From Jiella marina (GTDB lineage Bacteria; Pseudomonadota; Alphaproteobacteria; Rhizobiales; Rhizobiaceae), in contig NZ_JAKQZG010000007.1 of NCBI RefSeq assembly GCF_024359545.1, positions 1 through 64,000 of the forward strand: 64,000 bases of DNA, written 5' to 3'. The first letter of the stretch is position 1; every line of letters begins with the position of its first letter. Under the pieces are notes generated by a model. The model saw nothing but the letters and a program-made list of their open reading frames with translations, was not told the DNA's origin and ran no database searches. This document shows, piece by piece, positions 8,918-19,221 of the stretch. The position numbers were made by a program, and so were the translations under genes.

Positions 8918-10366
8918 TTACTCCGCCGGCTCCAGCGTTTCCGCCTTGCCCCATTCCCGTACATCCACGAACCGCCCCGCGATCGCCGCCGCCGCCGCCA
9001 TCGCTGGCGACACGAGGTGGGTGCGGCCCTTGGAGCCCTGGCGGCCTTCGAAATTGCGGTTCGAGGTGGAGGCGCAGCGCTCATAGGGGGCGAGGCGGTC
9101 TTCGTTCATGCCGAGGCACATGGAGCAGCCGGCCTCGCGCCATTCGAAGCCGGCGTCCTTGAAGATCTTGTCGAGACCCTCGGCTTCCGCCTGCAGCTTC
9201 ACGAGGCCGGAGCCCGGCACGACCATGGCCGAGACGCTGTCCGCCACCTTCCGGCCCTCGACAACCTTCGCGGCGGCGCGCAGATCCTCGATGCGGCCAT
9301 TGGTGCAGGAGCCCAGAAACACCCGGTCGATGGTGATGTCGGTCATCTTCGTGCCGGGGGTGAGGCCCATATATTCCAGCGCACGCTGCTTGGACTTGCG
9401 CTTGTTCTCGTTCTCGATGTCCTTGGGGTCCGGCACGACGCCATCGATGGTCGCAACGTCTTCCGGCGAGGAGCCCCAGGTGACGATCGGCGGCAGATTG
9501 CGGGCGTCGAGCTTGACCACCTTGTCGTAATGGGCGCCGGGATCGGAGCGCAGCGTCTTCCAGTAGGCAACGGCGCGCTCGAACTCTTCGCCCTTCGGGG
9601 CGCGGGGCTTGTCCTTGATATAGGCGAAGGTGGTCTCGTCCGGTGCGATCAGGCCGGCGCGGGCGCCGCCTTCGATCGACATGTTGCAGATCGTCATCCG
9701 GCCTTCCATCGAGAGCTGCCGGATCGCTTCGCCGGCATATTCGATGACATAGCCGGTGCCGCCGGCGGTGCCGATCTCGCCGATGATGGCGAGGATGATG
9801 TCCTTGGCGGTGATGCCTTCGGGGATCGGCCCGTCGACCTCGACCAGCATGTTCTTGGCCTTGGACTGGATCAGCGTCTGGGTGGCGAGAACATGCTCCA
9901 CCTCCGACGTGCCGATGCCGTGCGCCAAAGCGCCGAAGGCGCCGTGGGTGGAGGTGTGGCTGTCGCCGCAGACGATGGTCATGCCGGGCAGGGTGAATCC
10001 CTGTTCGGGGCCGATGATATGGACGATGCCCTGGCGGTCGTCGGCGGCGTCGAAATATTCGATGCCGAAATCGGCGGCGTTCTTCGCCAGCGCTTCGACT
10101 TGGATGCGGCTTTCCTCGTTGCGGATGCCTTCCTTGCGGTCGGGCGTCGTCGGCACGTTGTGGTCGACGACGGCGAGGGTGCGCGCGGGCTGATGGACCT
10201 TGCGGCCGGCAAGGCGCAGACCCTCAAAGGCCTGCGGGCTCGTCACCTCGTGGACGAGATGGCGGTCGATATAGATGAGCGACGAGCCGCCCTCCTGGTT
10301 CTCGATCAGATGGGCGTCCCAGATCTTGTCATAGATCGTCCGCGGTTTCTCGCTCGGCATGGTCAT
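8918..10366 (-). CDS. leuC: 3-isopropylmalate dehydratase large subunit
   Basis: Aconitase-family subunit that, with LeuD, isomerises 2- to 3-isopropylmalate in leucine synthesis. 482 residues. The [4Fe-4S] cysteines are visible in [11 protein letters not shown] and in [21 protein letters not shown]; the substrate region [30 protein letters not shown] is also typical (written here as known family blocks). GAGGAG lies 9-10 bases before ATG 10366; a second ATG two codons later is possible. leuD is not in the window. The stop (TAA) touches the stop of the convergent TPR gene with no spacer, so the two transcripts must overlap. Confidence 0.97.
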   Translation of the reverse strand: MTMPSEKPRTIYDKIWDAHLIENQEGGSSLIYIDRHLVHEVTSPQAFEGLRLAGRKVHQPARTLAVVDHNVPTTPDRKEGIRNEESRIQVEALAKNAADFGIEYFDAADDRQGIVHIIGPEQGFTLPGMTIVCGDSHTSTHGAFGALAHGIGTSEVEHVLATQTLIQSKAKNMLVEVDGPIPEGITAKDIILAIIGEIGTAGGTGYVIEYAGEAIRQLSMEGRMTICNMSIEGGARAGLIAPDETTFAYIKDKPRAPKGEEFERAVAYWKTLRSDPGAHYDKVVKLDARNLPPIVTWGSSPEDVATIDGVVPDPKDIENENKRKSKQRALEYMGLTPGTKMTDITIDRVFLGSCTNGRIEDLRAAAKVVEGRKVADSVSAMVVPGSGLVKLQAEAEGLDKIFKDAGFEWREAGCSMCLGMNEDRLAPYERCASTSNRNFEGRQGSKGRTHLVSPAMAAAAAIAGRFVDVREWGKAETLEPAE

Positions 10367-10931
10367 GGTGTCGGGTTCTCCTCGGGCGGCGGCGCGGATG
10401 GTGCAAGCGCGGCCCTGTCGCGTGTCATGTCTTGAAAGGGGCGGAGGCCGCGAAGAGCGGCGGCGCCGGTCTTACCAGCCGCCGGCCAATGTCAGCCGAT
10501 AGAAGAAGCGGCCGGGCAGGCGTGCGCGGTCGGAGAGCTTGGCAAAGCCCTCGCTCGTCGGCAGCTTCACACGCGCAGGCGGCGCGGGCCGTCTCTTTCC
10601 CAAAAACATCGTCACGTTCGAAAAATAACAATTCGAACCGGCACTGACAATGTCGCGCGTAGGGCGCTCTGCCGAAAGCCTGCGTGTGCCGAGTTCTGCC
10701 GTCCGCCGCATCATCCGCCACCCATCGCGGACGCCCCGTTCTTCGACGGGCCCGTGATCGGATGCGATGCGAATCTGTCACAACCAATGCACGCTTTGAC
10801 TCTTCGTAACTTATCAAAGATTGAAAATACGGAGGCTTTCAGAGTATCAATTCAACCTATCAGAGAATTAACTCCGCCCTGCTTCTCTTGCGGGAAGTTG
10901 ACCTGGGGGTTGGCGGAACATTGGAGTGGGG
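10367..10931. other. 565-bp intergenic region between leuC and the autotransporter
   Basis: No convincing gene. Short ORFs on both strands lack protein-like sequence. The half next to leuC is GC-rich; from about 10750 to 10880 the sequence becomes clearly AT-richer (for example around CTTATCAAAGATTGAAAATA), which suggests the promoter region of the autotransporter. A 7-9-7 inverted repeat is listed separately. Confidence 0.6.
10616..10638. promoter_or_regulatory. Inverted repeat GTTCGAA-N9-TTCGAAC, candidate operator
   Basis: GTTCGAA (10616-10622) and TTCGAAC (10632-10638) are perfect inverted copies around an AT-rich spacer, AAATAACAA. The site sits about 250 bases upstream of leuC and 300 bases upstream of the autotransporter, so either gene could be the target. 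No regulator was recognised. Confidence 0.35.
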
Positions 10932-13900
10932 ATGGAAGACATGCCGGTTTCGAGCAAAGGTCAACGCGACACGACATTGATTGCGTGGAAGGGGAGGCTT
11001 CTGGCGAGCACAATGCTGGCGGTGCCGGCCGCCGCATTGCTGGCAGCAGGGCTCGCTGCCACCCCCGTCGCGGCTCAGAGCCTCAGCTGGGATCCGGTCG
11101 GCGGCAATACCCAGGTGGATGGCGGCTCCGGCACCTGGGACAGCTCGGCCGGCAACACCAACTGGACCACCGACGGCGGTACCACCAATCAGAATTGGAC
11201 GCCCGGCTCTTCGGCGGTCTTCGGCGTGACCGGTGGCACCGTCACGGTCACCTCCAGCGAGACTGTCGGCGGACTTGCCTTCGAGACGGACGGCTATCTG
11301 GTCACCGGCGGCACGCTCGCGCTGGATGGATCGGTCTCCGCGACCGTCGCCAATGGCGGCCAGACGGCGACGATCGCGTCCGATCTTGTCGACGCCGACC
11401 CGGCGACGGCGAGCGATCTTGCGGTCGACGGCGATGGCACCCTCGTCCTGTCCGGCGCGAACACCTTTTCCGGCACCACGACGGTCTCGTCAGGCGCGCT
11501 CGAAATCGGCGCGACGGGCAGCCTCGTCTCGGACGTGGTCAACCAGGCGGCACTCGCCAATGCCGGCACGATTGCGGGGCTGAACAATGCCGGCACGGCG
11601 ACCAATGCCGGGACCGTCGACAGCGTCGACAACTCTGGTGCCTTCACCACTTCCGGCACGGTCGCGAACGGTCTGACCAACAGCGGCACGGTCACGGCGA
11701 CCGGCGGCGCGGTCGACGGCGGGATCGTCAACGATGCCGGCAGCTTCACTGCGACGGGCACGGTCACGAGCGACGGAGCCTTCGCCAATGCCGCGGGCGC
11801 GACGCTGTCCATCGCTGCGGGGGGCGACTACACGATCGGCGACACGGTAACCAATGCGGGCGTCGTCTCGGTCGACGGTTCGCTGGAAGTGACGTCTGGC
11901 GGCCTCGTCAACCAGGCGTCGGGCACGATCCAGAACTCCGGCACGGTGACCAGCGACCTCGCCAATGCCGGACTGGTGACCAATGACGGCACCTATAATG
12001 GCGATGTGACCGCAAACGGCGGGATCATCGCCAACAATGGCGACTGGACCGGCGACGTCACATCCAACACCGGTATCCTGCGCAACAACGCCGGCGGAAG
12101 CTGGACGGGCGACGCCACCAATGACGGCGGCATCCTGGTCAACGCCGGCGGGTGGACCGGCGACGTCACCAATACCGGGACGTTTTCCAACACCGCCAGC
12201 GGCACGCTGACCGGCGACCTGACGAACGATGCGGGCACGGCCGCCAATGCCGGCACGATCGACGGCAATGTCGCGAACGCCGCCGATTTCACCAACACCG
12301 GCACGGTGTCCGGCGAACTCGCCAACACCGGAACGGCGACCAATGGGACCAGCGGCACGATCGCGTCGGCCACCAACAGCGGCACGCTGACCAATGCCGG
12401 CACGATCTCGGGGGTGCTCGTCAACAACGGCGGCACCACCACCAACACCGGCACTGTCGGCGGTGCGACCACGATCGCGGATGGCAGTATCGTCAACGCG
12501 GCGGGCGGGACATTGTCCGGCGCAGTGTCGGTCGATGGCGGCACGCTTGCCAATCAGTCCGGCGCGAGCGTGTCGAACGACGTGAGCGTGGCGGGCGCCG
12601 GAGCGCTCGACAATGACGGCCAGATTACCGGCAACCTCACCAATGCCGGGACGGCAACCAATGCGGGTTCGATCGGCGGTGACGTCGCCAATACCGGGGC
12701 CTTCACCAATAGCGGCACGGTTGCCGGCGCCCTGACCAACAGCGGCACGGCGACGAACGAGGCGTCGGGCTCGCTCGCTTCCGCCAGCAACAGCGGCACC
12801 TTCGTTAATAACGGGTCGATCACCGGCGATCTGACGAATACCGGCGGAACCACCACGAATTCCGGCACGGTCGGCGGCACGACCACGATCTCGGCTGGCA
12901 GCGTTGTCAACAATTCCGGCGGCGCTCTGTCGGGCGGGGTTGCCGTCAACGGCGGCAGTCTCGACAACAATGGCGGTGCCACCGTTGCGGGCGGCGTGAC
13001 GATCGCGACGGCCGCGAGTGCCAGCAATGCGGGTACGATCGCCGGCGGCGTCGCGAATGCGGGTGTTTTCACCAGCGAAACCGGCGGCCTGGTCGCGGGC
13101 GGGCTGACCAATGACGGCACTGTCATCGCGGCTGGCGGCACCATCGACGACGGTATCGCGAACAATTCGAGCTTCACCGTCACCGGCACTGCCATGAGCG
13201 GCGGCGACTTCGCCAACGCGGCCGGTGCGTCCCTGGACATCGCCTCCAGCGGTGACTTCACGGTTTCCGGGGCGCTGACGAACGCCGGAACGGCGACGAT
13301 CGCTGCGGGCGGGGCGCTCGATGTCTCTGCGGCCGGACTCGAGAATCAGGCTTCCGGAACGGTGGCGAATGCCGGGTCCGTGGAAGGGGATGTCGTCGCC
13401 AATCTCGGTGAGATCACCAATTCCGGCGACTGGAACGGTGACATTCAGTCGAATGGCGGCACGATCGTCAACACGGGCATCTGGAGTGGGAATGCCACGA
13501 CCGGCGGGACGCTTTCGAACGCCGGAATCTGGACCGGCGACATCGCCAATTCCGGCACCTTCACCAATGCCGACGGTGCCACGCTCGCCGGCGATCTCAC
13601 CCAGAGCGGTGGGAGCACCACGAACGCCGGCATCATCGCAGGCCTGGCGACGATCAATGGCGGCAGCTTCGGGAACCAGGCGACCGGGACAGTCGAGAGC
13701 GATCTCGTCATCGCCACAAGTGGCACCGCCACCAACGCGGGAACGATCGACGGTGACGTCTCGAATGCCGGAACCTTCACCAATCAGGCCGGCGGCGTGG
13801 TCTCGGAGGATTTGGACCAGAGCGGCGGCAGCAGCAGCAATGCCGGCACCATCGCAGGCACCGCAACGATCAATGGCGGAACCTTCGACAACCAGGCGGG

Positions 13901-16900
13901 TGGAACGGTCGGGGAAGATGTCGTCATCGCGGACGGCGCTTCGGCGACGAATTCCGGCGCGATCGGGGACGACGTGTCGAATGCCGGCAGCTTCACCAAC
14001 AATGACGGCGGGAGCGTCGGCGGCAACCTGATCCAGACGGCGGGCACGAGCACGAACGCCGGAACGATCGACGGCTTCGTCAACGTGGATGGCGGGACAT
14101 TCGCGAACCAGTCCACGGGCACGATCGGGCGTGACCTGACCATCGCCGATGGCGCGTCGGCGACGAATGCGGGGACGATCACCGGCGACGTCGCCAATAA
14201 CGGCAGCTTTATCTCTCAGACCGGAGGCAGCGTCGGCGGAAACGTCACCAATGCCGGAACCGGAACGGTGACGGCCAATGGCGGCACGCTCGGCGGCAAT
14301 GTCGTGAACGCCGGCACCGTGACCGTCGCGGGCGCCGTGACGACGACCGGGCGGTTCGACAATCAGGAAAACGCCGATCTCTTCGTGACGGCGGCCGGAG
14401 CCTACACGGTCGGTGGGCTCGTGACGAATGCGGGCACGATCACCGTCAACGGCTCGCTGGACGCAACGGCGGGTGGTGTAACCAATCTCGCGACCGGGCA
14501 GATCGTGAACAACGGCACGATCTCCGACGATCTGATGAATGCCGGCGCGGTCACGAATAACGGCGTCTACAACGCGGATGTGGCCTCGAACACGGGCACG
14601 ATCGACAACAACGGCACCTGGAACGGTGCCGTCGAGGGGAACGACGGAACGATCTCGAACAATGCCGGCGGCACGTGGAATGGCGCGGTCGAGGAAAACG
14701 ATGGTGCGATCCGGAACGCCGGAATCTGGAACGGCGAGGTCCTCTCCAACTGGACCGGCACGATCGATAACGCCGGCATCTGGAACGGCGACTTCAGCAA
14801 TGACGGCGGCACGGTTCGCAACAGCGGCACACTGAACGGCACGCTGGCGAATTCGGCGGGAATGACCACGAATACCGGCTTTATCGCCGGCCTGGTGTCG
14901 GCCACGGGTGGCGAGGTCGAGAATAACGCCGGAGGAACGCTCTCAGCGGGCGCGACGGTCGCAAGCGGGGGGCTTCTCGACAACAACAGTGGCGGCACGA
15001 TCCTGAACGGGGTGACGATCACCGCGCTGGGCGAGGCGACCAATGCGGGCGCGATCTCGGGCGGGGTCGCCAATGGCGGCACCTTTGCCAACGAGGCGGG
15101 CGGCTCGGTCGTGGGCGGTCTCGATAACAGCGGGACGGCCACCAATGCCGGAACCATCGACTTCGTCGAGAATTCAGGCGACTTCGGCAATGCCGGGACC
15201 GTGACGGGGACGCTGACCAACACCAGCGGCACGACGACGAACACCGGCATGGTCGCTGGAAACGTCACGGTTCAGGACGGCACCGTCGCCAATGCGGGCG
15301 ACTTCGGCTCAGATGTCGCCGTCAATGACGGTCTATTCCAGAACGCCGGGACCGGCTCCGTCGCGGGCAACGTCACCATCGCCGCGGCTGGCACCGCCAC
15401 CAATGCGGGAACGGTCGGTGGGACCGTCGACAGTGACGGCAGCTTCACCAACCAGACCGGCGGCACCGTCGGCGGCCGGGTGACCAGTTCGGGCACCGGG
15501 TCGAACGAGGCCGGGGGAACGCTCTCGGGCGGGCTGACGGTCGACGGCGGCACGTTCCTCAACGCCGGCACGATCGGCAATGGCGTTCTGGTCGATGGAG
15601 GCACGTTCACCTCGACCGCCACGATCAATGGCGGTCTGACGAACAACGCGGCCGCGCTCCTCTCCGGAACGCTGAACGGCGACTCGCTCAATACCGGCAG
15701 TTTCAGCCTGATCGGGGATCTGACCGGCAATGGCAGCTTCGCCAACAGCGGTCTCTTCACCGGCAATGGAAACGACTTCACCGGTCTGACCAGCTTCACC
15801 AATTCCGGCAGCCTGGTGCTTTCAGGCGGCGAGACGTTCGGCGCAGCGAGTTTCACCAACTCCGGAACCATCGATCTCGGCCAGAACGACGCGGTCGCGG
15901 ACACCTTCACGATCGACGGCGACCTCGTCTCGGCGGGGGGCAGTTACCTTCTCGACATCGACCTCGGCCGCGACAATGCCAATGGCGAGCAGCTCAGCGA
16001 TCTGATCATCGTCAACGGGGACCTGACCGGAACCGGCCAGGTGGTCTTCGACCAGCAGAGCCAGGCCTTCACGCTGCAGGAGAACCCGATCGCGGTGATC
16101 ACCACCGGCGGAAGCAGCGCCTCGTCCAGTCTGACGGCCGCGAACCTTCCGATCGACGGCAGCCTGATCGAATACGACTTCGTCAACACGGGCAGCGGCT
16201 ACGCCGTCGTTTCCTCGGTCAACGCCTCGGCCGGCGGCGTCGCCAGCAACATCGCGCTGGTGCAGTCGCTGCTCACCACGGTGGTCAACCGTCCGACCAA
16301 CCCCTTCGTCAGCGCGCTGGTCTACGAGACCGAGGACGGCACCTGCACGCCCGGCCTCTGGATGCGCGGGACGGGCGGAACGGCCTCGGCGGAAGGCACG
16401 ACGACGAACCAGATCGGCAATTCGGCGACGAGCGATATCGACGTCGACTATGGCGGTGTCCAGTTCGGCGCCGACTCCAACTGCGTCAGGCTTGGCGAAA
16501 GCGGCATCGACCTCGCGATCGGCGCGACCGCCGGCTACAATGGTGGCACCACCTCCCAGCCGGTGATCACCAACGGCGTCGAGACCAGCGTGACCGAGGC
16601 GGAGTTCGACCAGCTCTTCGCCAGCCTCTATGCCTCGGCTTCCAAGCCCGTGGGCGAGGGCACGCTGATCGGCGACCTGCAGTTTCGCTATGGCCGCACC
16701 GGCTTCACCTTCAACAACCGCGCGACGAACCCCGGCGGTCCGTCGCTCGGCCTCGGCAATTCCGATCTCGACTCGAGTCAGGTCGGCGTGACGGGCACGG
16801 TGTCCTACTCGATCCCGCTTGCGAACGATTTCGGCTTCGTGCCGACGGCGGGCCTCAGCTACTCCCACATCAGTTCGAGCGCGCTCGAATTCGACGATGG

Positions 16901-17261
16901 CTCCAAGCTGCAGGTCGAAGACTATGACAGCCTGGTCGGCTTTGCCGGCGGCACGCTATTCAAGACCTTCATCTCCGAGGCGGCGGATTCAGCGGTCCGG
17001 CCCTTCGTCACCGCAACGGTCTACAACGAGTTCGGTGGCGATCTCGACTCGCGGCTGACCGCGGCGGGTGCGAGCCAGAGCCTGACCTCCGAGGGGATCG
17101 GCACGTTCGGCGAGGTGAGCCTCGGCATCGACGCGCTGCGGCTGTTCGACGGGACGGCCGGTCCGATCAAGCAGCTCAATGCGAATGTCCGCGGCGACGT
17201 GAAGTTCTCCGATCAGGTCGAAGCCTACAGCCTCACCGGCCAGATCCGGCTGAACTTTTGA
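10932..17261 (+). CDS. Giant type V autotransporter with Asn/Gly/Thr-rich repeat passenger
   Basis: About 2,109 residues. An extended signal peptide (charged start, then LLASTMLAVPAAALLAAGLA, AQ cleavage near 48) is followed by an autotransporter-associated beta-strand repeat region (GTLVLSGANTFSGTTTVSSG near residues 170-190). Residues about 190-1650 are low-complexity units such as NAGTIAGLNNAGTATNAGT and GDVTNTGTFSN, expected to form a beta-helix. From about residue 1800 (TCTPGLWMRG) to the end lies the outer-membrane beta-barrel, ending in an aromatic residue (...GQIRLNF), as such barrels do. Starts: GTG 10926, ATG 10932 (GGAG 5 bases upstream, preferred) or ATG 10941. Only 14 bases separate it from the ialB-like gene. 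Likely an adhesin or biofilm factor, by family; the ligand is unknown. Confidence 0.9.
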   Translation: MEDMPVSSKGQRDTTLIAWKGRLLASTMLAVPAAALLAAGLAATPVAAQSLSWDPVGGNTQVDGGSGTWDSSAGNTNWTTDGGTTNQNWTPGSSAVFGVTGGTVTVTSSETVGGLAFETDGYLVTGGTLALDGSVSATVANGGQTATIASDLVDADPATASDLAVDGDGTLVLSGANTFSGTTTVSSGALEIGATGSLVSDVVNQAALANAGTIAGLNNAGTATNAGTVDSVDNSGAFTTSGTVANGLTNSGTVTATGGAVDGGIVNDAGSFTATGTVTSDGAFANAAGATLSIAAGGDYTIGDTVTNAGVVSVDGSLEVTSGGLVNQASGTIQNSGTVTSDLANAGLVTNDGTYNGDVTANGGIIANNGDWTGDVTSNTGILRNNAGGSWTGDATNDGGILVNAGGWTGDVTNTGTFSNTASGTLTGDLTNDAGTAANAGTIDGNVANAADFTNTGTVSGELANTGTATNGTSGTIASATNSGTLTNAGTISGVLVNNGGTTTNTGTVGGATTIADGSIVNAAGGTLSGAVSVDGGTLANQSGASVSNDVSVAGAGALDNDGQITGNLTNAGTATNAGSIGGDVANTGAFTNSGTVAGALTNSGTATNEASGSLASASNSGTFVNNGSITGDLTNTGGTTTNSGTVGGTTTISAGSVVNNSGGALSGGVAVNGGSLDNNGGATVAGGVTIATAASASNAGTIAGGVANAGVFTSETGGLVAGGLTNDGTVIAAGGTIDDGIANNSSFTVTGTAMSGGDFANAAGASLDIASSGDFTVSGALTNAGTATIAAGGALDVSAAGLENQASGTVANAGSVEGDVVANLGEITNSGDWNGDIQSNGGTIVNTGIWSGNATTGGTLSNAGIWTGDIANSGTFTNADGATLAGDLTQSGGSTTNAGIIAGLATINGGSFGNQATGTVESDLVIATSGTATNAGTIDGDVSNAGTFTNQAGGVVSEDLDQSGGSSSNAGTIAGTATINGGTFDNQAGGTVGEDVVIADGASATNSGAIGDDVSNAGSFTNNDGGSVGGNLIQTAGTSTNAGTIDGFVNVDGGTFANQSTGTIGRDLTIADGASATNAGTITGDVANNGSFISQTGGSVGGNVTNAGTGTVTANGGTLGGNVVNAGTVTVAGAVTTTGRFDNQENADLFVTAAGAYTVGGLVTNAGTITVNGSLDATAGGVTNLATGQIVNNGTISDDLMNAGAVTNNGVYNADVASNTGTIDNNGTWNGAVEGNDGTISNNAGGTWNGAVEENDGAIRNAGIWNGEVLSNWTGTIDNAGIWNGDFSNDGGTVRNSGTLNGTLANSAGMTTNTGFIAGLVSATGGEVENNAGGTLSAGATVASGGLLDNNSGGTILNGVTITALGEATNAGAISGGVANGGTFANEAGGSVVGGLDNSGTATNAGTIDFVENSGDFGNAGTVTGTLTNTSGTTTNTGMVAGNVTVQDGTVANAGDFGSDVAVNDGLFQNAGTGSVAGNVTIAAAGTATNAGTVGGTVDSDGSFTNQTGGTVGGRVTSSGTGSNEAGGTLSGGLTVDGGTFLNAGTIGNGVLVDGGTFTSTATINGGLTNNAAALLSGTLNGDSLNTGSFSLIGDLTGNGSFANSGLFTGNGNDFTGLTSFTNSGSLVLSGGETFGAASFTNSGTIDLGQNDAVADTFTIDGDLVSAGGSYLLDIDLGRDNANGEQLSDLIIVNGDLTGTGQVVFDQQSQAFTLQENPIAVITTGGSSASSSLTAANLPIDGSLIEYDFVNTGSGYAVVSSVNASAGGVASNIALVQSLLTTVVNRPTNPFVSALVYETEDGTCTPGLWMRGTGGTASAEGTTTNQIGNSATSDIDVDYGGVQFGADSNCVRLGESGIDLAIGATAGYNGGTTSQPVITNGVETSVTEAEFDQLFASLYASASKPVGEGTLIGDLQFRYGRTGFTFNNRATNPGGPSLGLGNSDLDSSQVGVTGTVSYSIPLANDFGFVPTAGLSYSHISSSALEFDDGSKLQVEDYDSLVGFAGGTLFKTFISEAADSAVRPFVTATVYNEFGGDLDSRLTAAGASQSLTSEGIGTFGEVSLGIDALRLFDGTAGPIKQLNANVRGDVKFSDQVEAYSLTGQIRLNF

Positions 17262-17275
17262 AGGAGGCGGGGAGG

Positions 17276-17854
17276 ATGACCAGGACAGCCCCGGCCTCCG
17301 CCAAACTCGGCATCGTCGCAGCCGTTCTGTGCCTCGTCCTCGGCCTCGGTTTCGCGCTCGCTCCTGCCGTCAGCCAGGCTCAGAACGGCCAGTCGGGCGG
17401 TGCGGCCGAGGCCGCCCGCCCAGAGGCGCAGGCACCGGCGCCAGAGGTCAGGCAGCCCTGGTCGGTCACCTGCGCGGCCCCGGCCAGAAGCGCCGACCTC
17501 GTCTGTACCATGCAGCAGTCGCTGCGGGCGCGGGCGACCGGACAGCGGCTGTTTGCCGCCTCCGTTGCCAAAGGCACGGAAGGCGGCCAACCGCAAATGC
17601 GGCTCAGCCTGCCGCATGGGGTCGTCCTGACGGAGGGCATCGAACTCTGGGTCGACTCGGGCGATCACCGGCAGGTGGCGATCCGCACGGCCGATCAGAA
17701 TGGCAGCTACGCCAGCCTGCCGCTCGAGCCGGCGCTGATCGAGGCGATGAAGTCCGGCCGGACGCTGAATGCCGGCGTCGTCCGTGAAACCGGGGGCAAG
17801 GTCGTCTTCCAGCTTTCACTGGCGGGCTTCACCGCCGCCTTCGAGAAGCTTTGA
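17276..17854 (+). CDS. Invasion-associated locus B (IalB) family protein
   Basis: 192 residues. Signal peptide or N-terminal anchor (LGIVAAVLCLVLGLGFALAP, ending near AQ at about 37), an Ala/Pro/Glu linker, then the IalB core from PWSVTCAAPARSADLVCTMQ to the C-terminus, with the conserved pair of cysteines and the LPHGVVLTEGIELWVD block. IalB proteins are small periplasmic or secreted beta proteins of Hyphomicrobiales; the Bartonella member aids erythrocyte invasion, but most homologues are in free-living bacteria and have no known role. ATG 17276 follows AAGGAGGCGGGGAGG. It sits 14 bases after the autotransporter and 35 bases before tssK, so co-transcription with both is likely. Confidence 0.85.
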   Translation: MTRTAPASAKLGIVAAVLCLVLGLGFALAPAVSQAQNGQSGGAAEAARPEAQAPAPEVRQPWSVTCAAPARSADLVCTMQQSLRARATGQRLFAASVAKGTEGGQPQMRLSLPHGVVLTEGIELWVDSGDHRQVAIRTADQNGSYASLPLEPALIEAMKSGRTLNAGVVRETGGKVVFQLSLAGFTAAFEKL

Positions 17855-17889
17855 GAGAAGGGCGCTGCATTCCATGAGGTCCGCGAGCG

Positions 17890-19221
17890 ATGTCCTGGTA
17901 TAGCAAGGTCGCCTGGTCCGAAGGGCTGTTCCTGCGGCAGCATCATCTGCAGCAGCACGATCGCTATCTGGAAAAGCTCCTCGAATGCCGGGTGCGGCAT
18001 CTCTCGCCTTACCCCTGGGGCTTTTCCGAGCTCGAAATCGACGCGGACCTGGCCCAGCAGTCGAAATTCGCGCTGCGCCGCGCCGCCGGCCTGATGCCCG
18101 ACGGCACGCCCTTCGACATGCCGGGGGTCAGTCCGCTGCCTCAGCCGGTGGAGGTGCCGGAGGATGCCGGGCAGCTCTTTGCCTGGCTGACCCTGCCGGC
18201 CGCTCTCGTCAACGGGCGCGAGATCGACATGCCGGAAGCCGAAAGCGCCAGCCGCTACACCCGCGACCTGGAGACGATCGTGGATTCGGCCGCTTCCATG
18301 CAGGTCGAGGAGGAGATCGAGGTCGCCCATCCGCGCGTGACCTTCGACATCCGCGAAACGGCACGTCGCGGATTCCACTCCATGCGCATCGCCCGCATCG
18401 TCGAGGTCCGGGACAAGACGATTGTCTTCGACCAGAGCTTCGCGCCGCCGGTTCTGGCGCTCGACGCCCACCGGGTCGTCGCGGGCTTCGGCGAGCGGGT
18501 GATCGGCTGGATCGACAATCATCTGGCGACGCTCGCCCGCTTTGCCGCCGACCCGTCGTCGCGCGGGGGGCTTCAGAACATCGACTATCTGCGGCTTCAG
18601 ATGCTCAACCGGGTGATCGGCGGGCTGAAGCACCTGAAGGCCTCCCGCTATACCCACCCGGTGGAACTCTACCGCGAGCTTCTGGCGATCGCCGGGGAAC
18701 TCTCGACCTTCTCGCCGGAGCGGAAGGCAAAGTCCTACAAGGCTTATGATCAGGACGATCTGAAGGGCACGTTCGAGCCGGTGCTCGACGATATCCAGCG
18801 GCTGTTGAACATCGACATCGGCCGGCCGATCCGGCTCGATCTGGAGGAGCGCGAGAAGAACCAGTTTATCGCGCCGATCAAGAATCGCAATCTCTTTCGC
18901 GACGCCGTCTTCGTGCTCGAAGTTTCGGCTGCGCGGCCGCAGGCGCAGATCCGCGCGCGCTTTCCCGATCTCTGCAAGATCGGCCCGACGACGCGCATGG
19001 ACGAGATCGTCCACATGCATCTGCCGGGCATCGCGCTGATCGAGATGCCGACGCCGCCGCGCCAGATCCAGACCTTTTCCGACCGAGTCTATTTCCGCCT
19101 CGACAAGCAATCGCCGCTGTGGCGCGAGTTCTCCGTGGCACCCGGCATCGGCGTGCAGGTCTCGGCCGACTGGCCTGAGCTTTCGATGGATCTGTGGGCG
19201 ATCCAGGAGGGCTACCGATGA
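17890..19221 (+). CDS. tssK: Type VI secretion baseplate subunit TssK
   Basis: 443 residues, the normal size. The start MSWYSKVAWSEGLFLRQHHL is the family signature (ImpJ/VasE), and DRVYFRLDKQSPLWRE occurs near the C-terminus. TssK links the baseplate wedge to the TssL-TssM membrane complex. First T6SS gene of the run; its stop overlaps the tssL start as ATGA, so the two are translationally coupled. Confidence 0.96.
   Translation: MSWYSKVAWSEGLFLRQHHLQQHDRYLEKLLECRVRHLSPYPWGFSELEIDADLAQQSKFALRRAAGLMPDGTPFDMPGVSPLPQPVEVPEDAGQLFAWLTLPAALVNGREIDMPEAESASRYTRDLETIVDSAASMQVEEEIEVAHPRVTFDIRETARRGFHSMRIARIVEVRDKTIVFDQSFAPPVLALDAHRVVAGFGERVIGWIDNHLATLARFAADPSSRGGLQNIDYLRLQMLNRVIGGLKHLKASRYTHPVELYRELLAIAGELSTFSPERKAKSYKAYDQDDLKGTFEPVLDDIQRLLNIDIGRPIRLDLEEREKNQFIAPIKNRNLFRDAVFVLEVSAARPQAQIRARFPDLCKIGPTTRMDEIVHMHLPGIALIEMPTPPRQIQTFSDRVYFRLDKQSPLWREFSVAPGIGVQVSADWPELSMDLWAIQEGYR

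Noticed and set aside
10425-10817. 130-codon minus-strand ORF and 71-codon plus-strand ORF upstream of leuC
   Set aside because: Arg/Ala/Pro-rich text, no ribosome binding site, no homology that I recognise.
10754-11986. Plus-strand open frame of 410 codons at the autotransporter start
   Set aside because: Overlaps the autotransporter in a different frame; beyond its first 70 codons the text is the frame-shifted repeat (QRR/GRR-rich).
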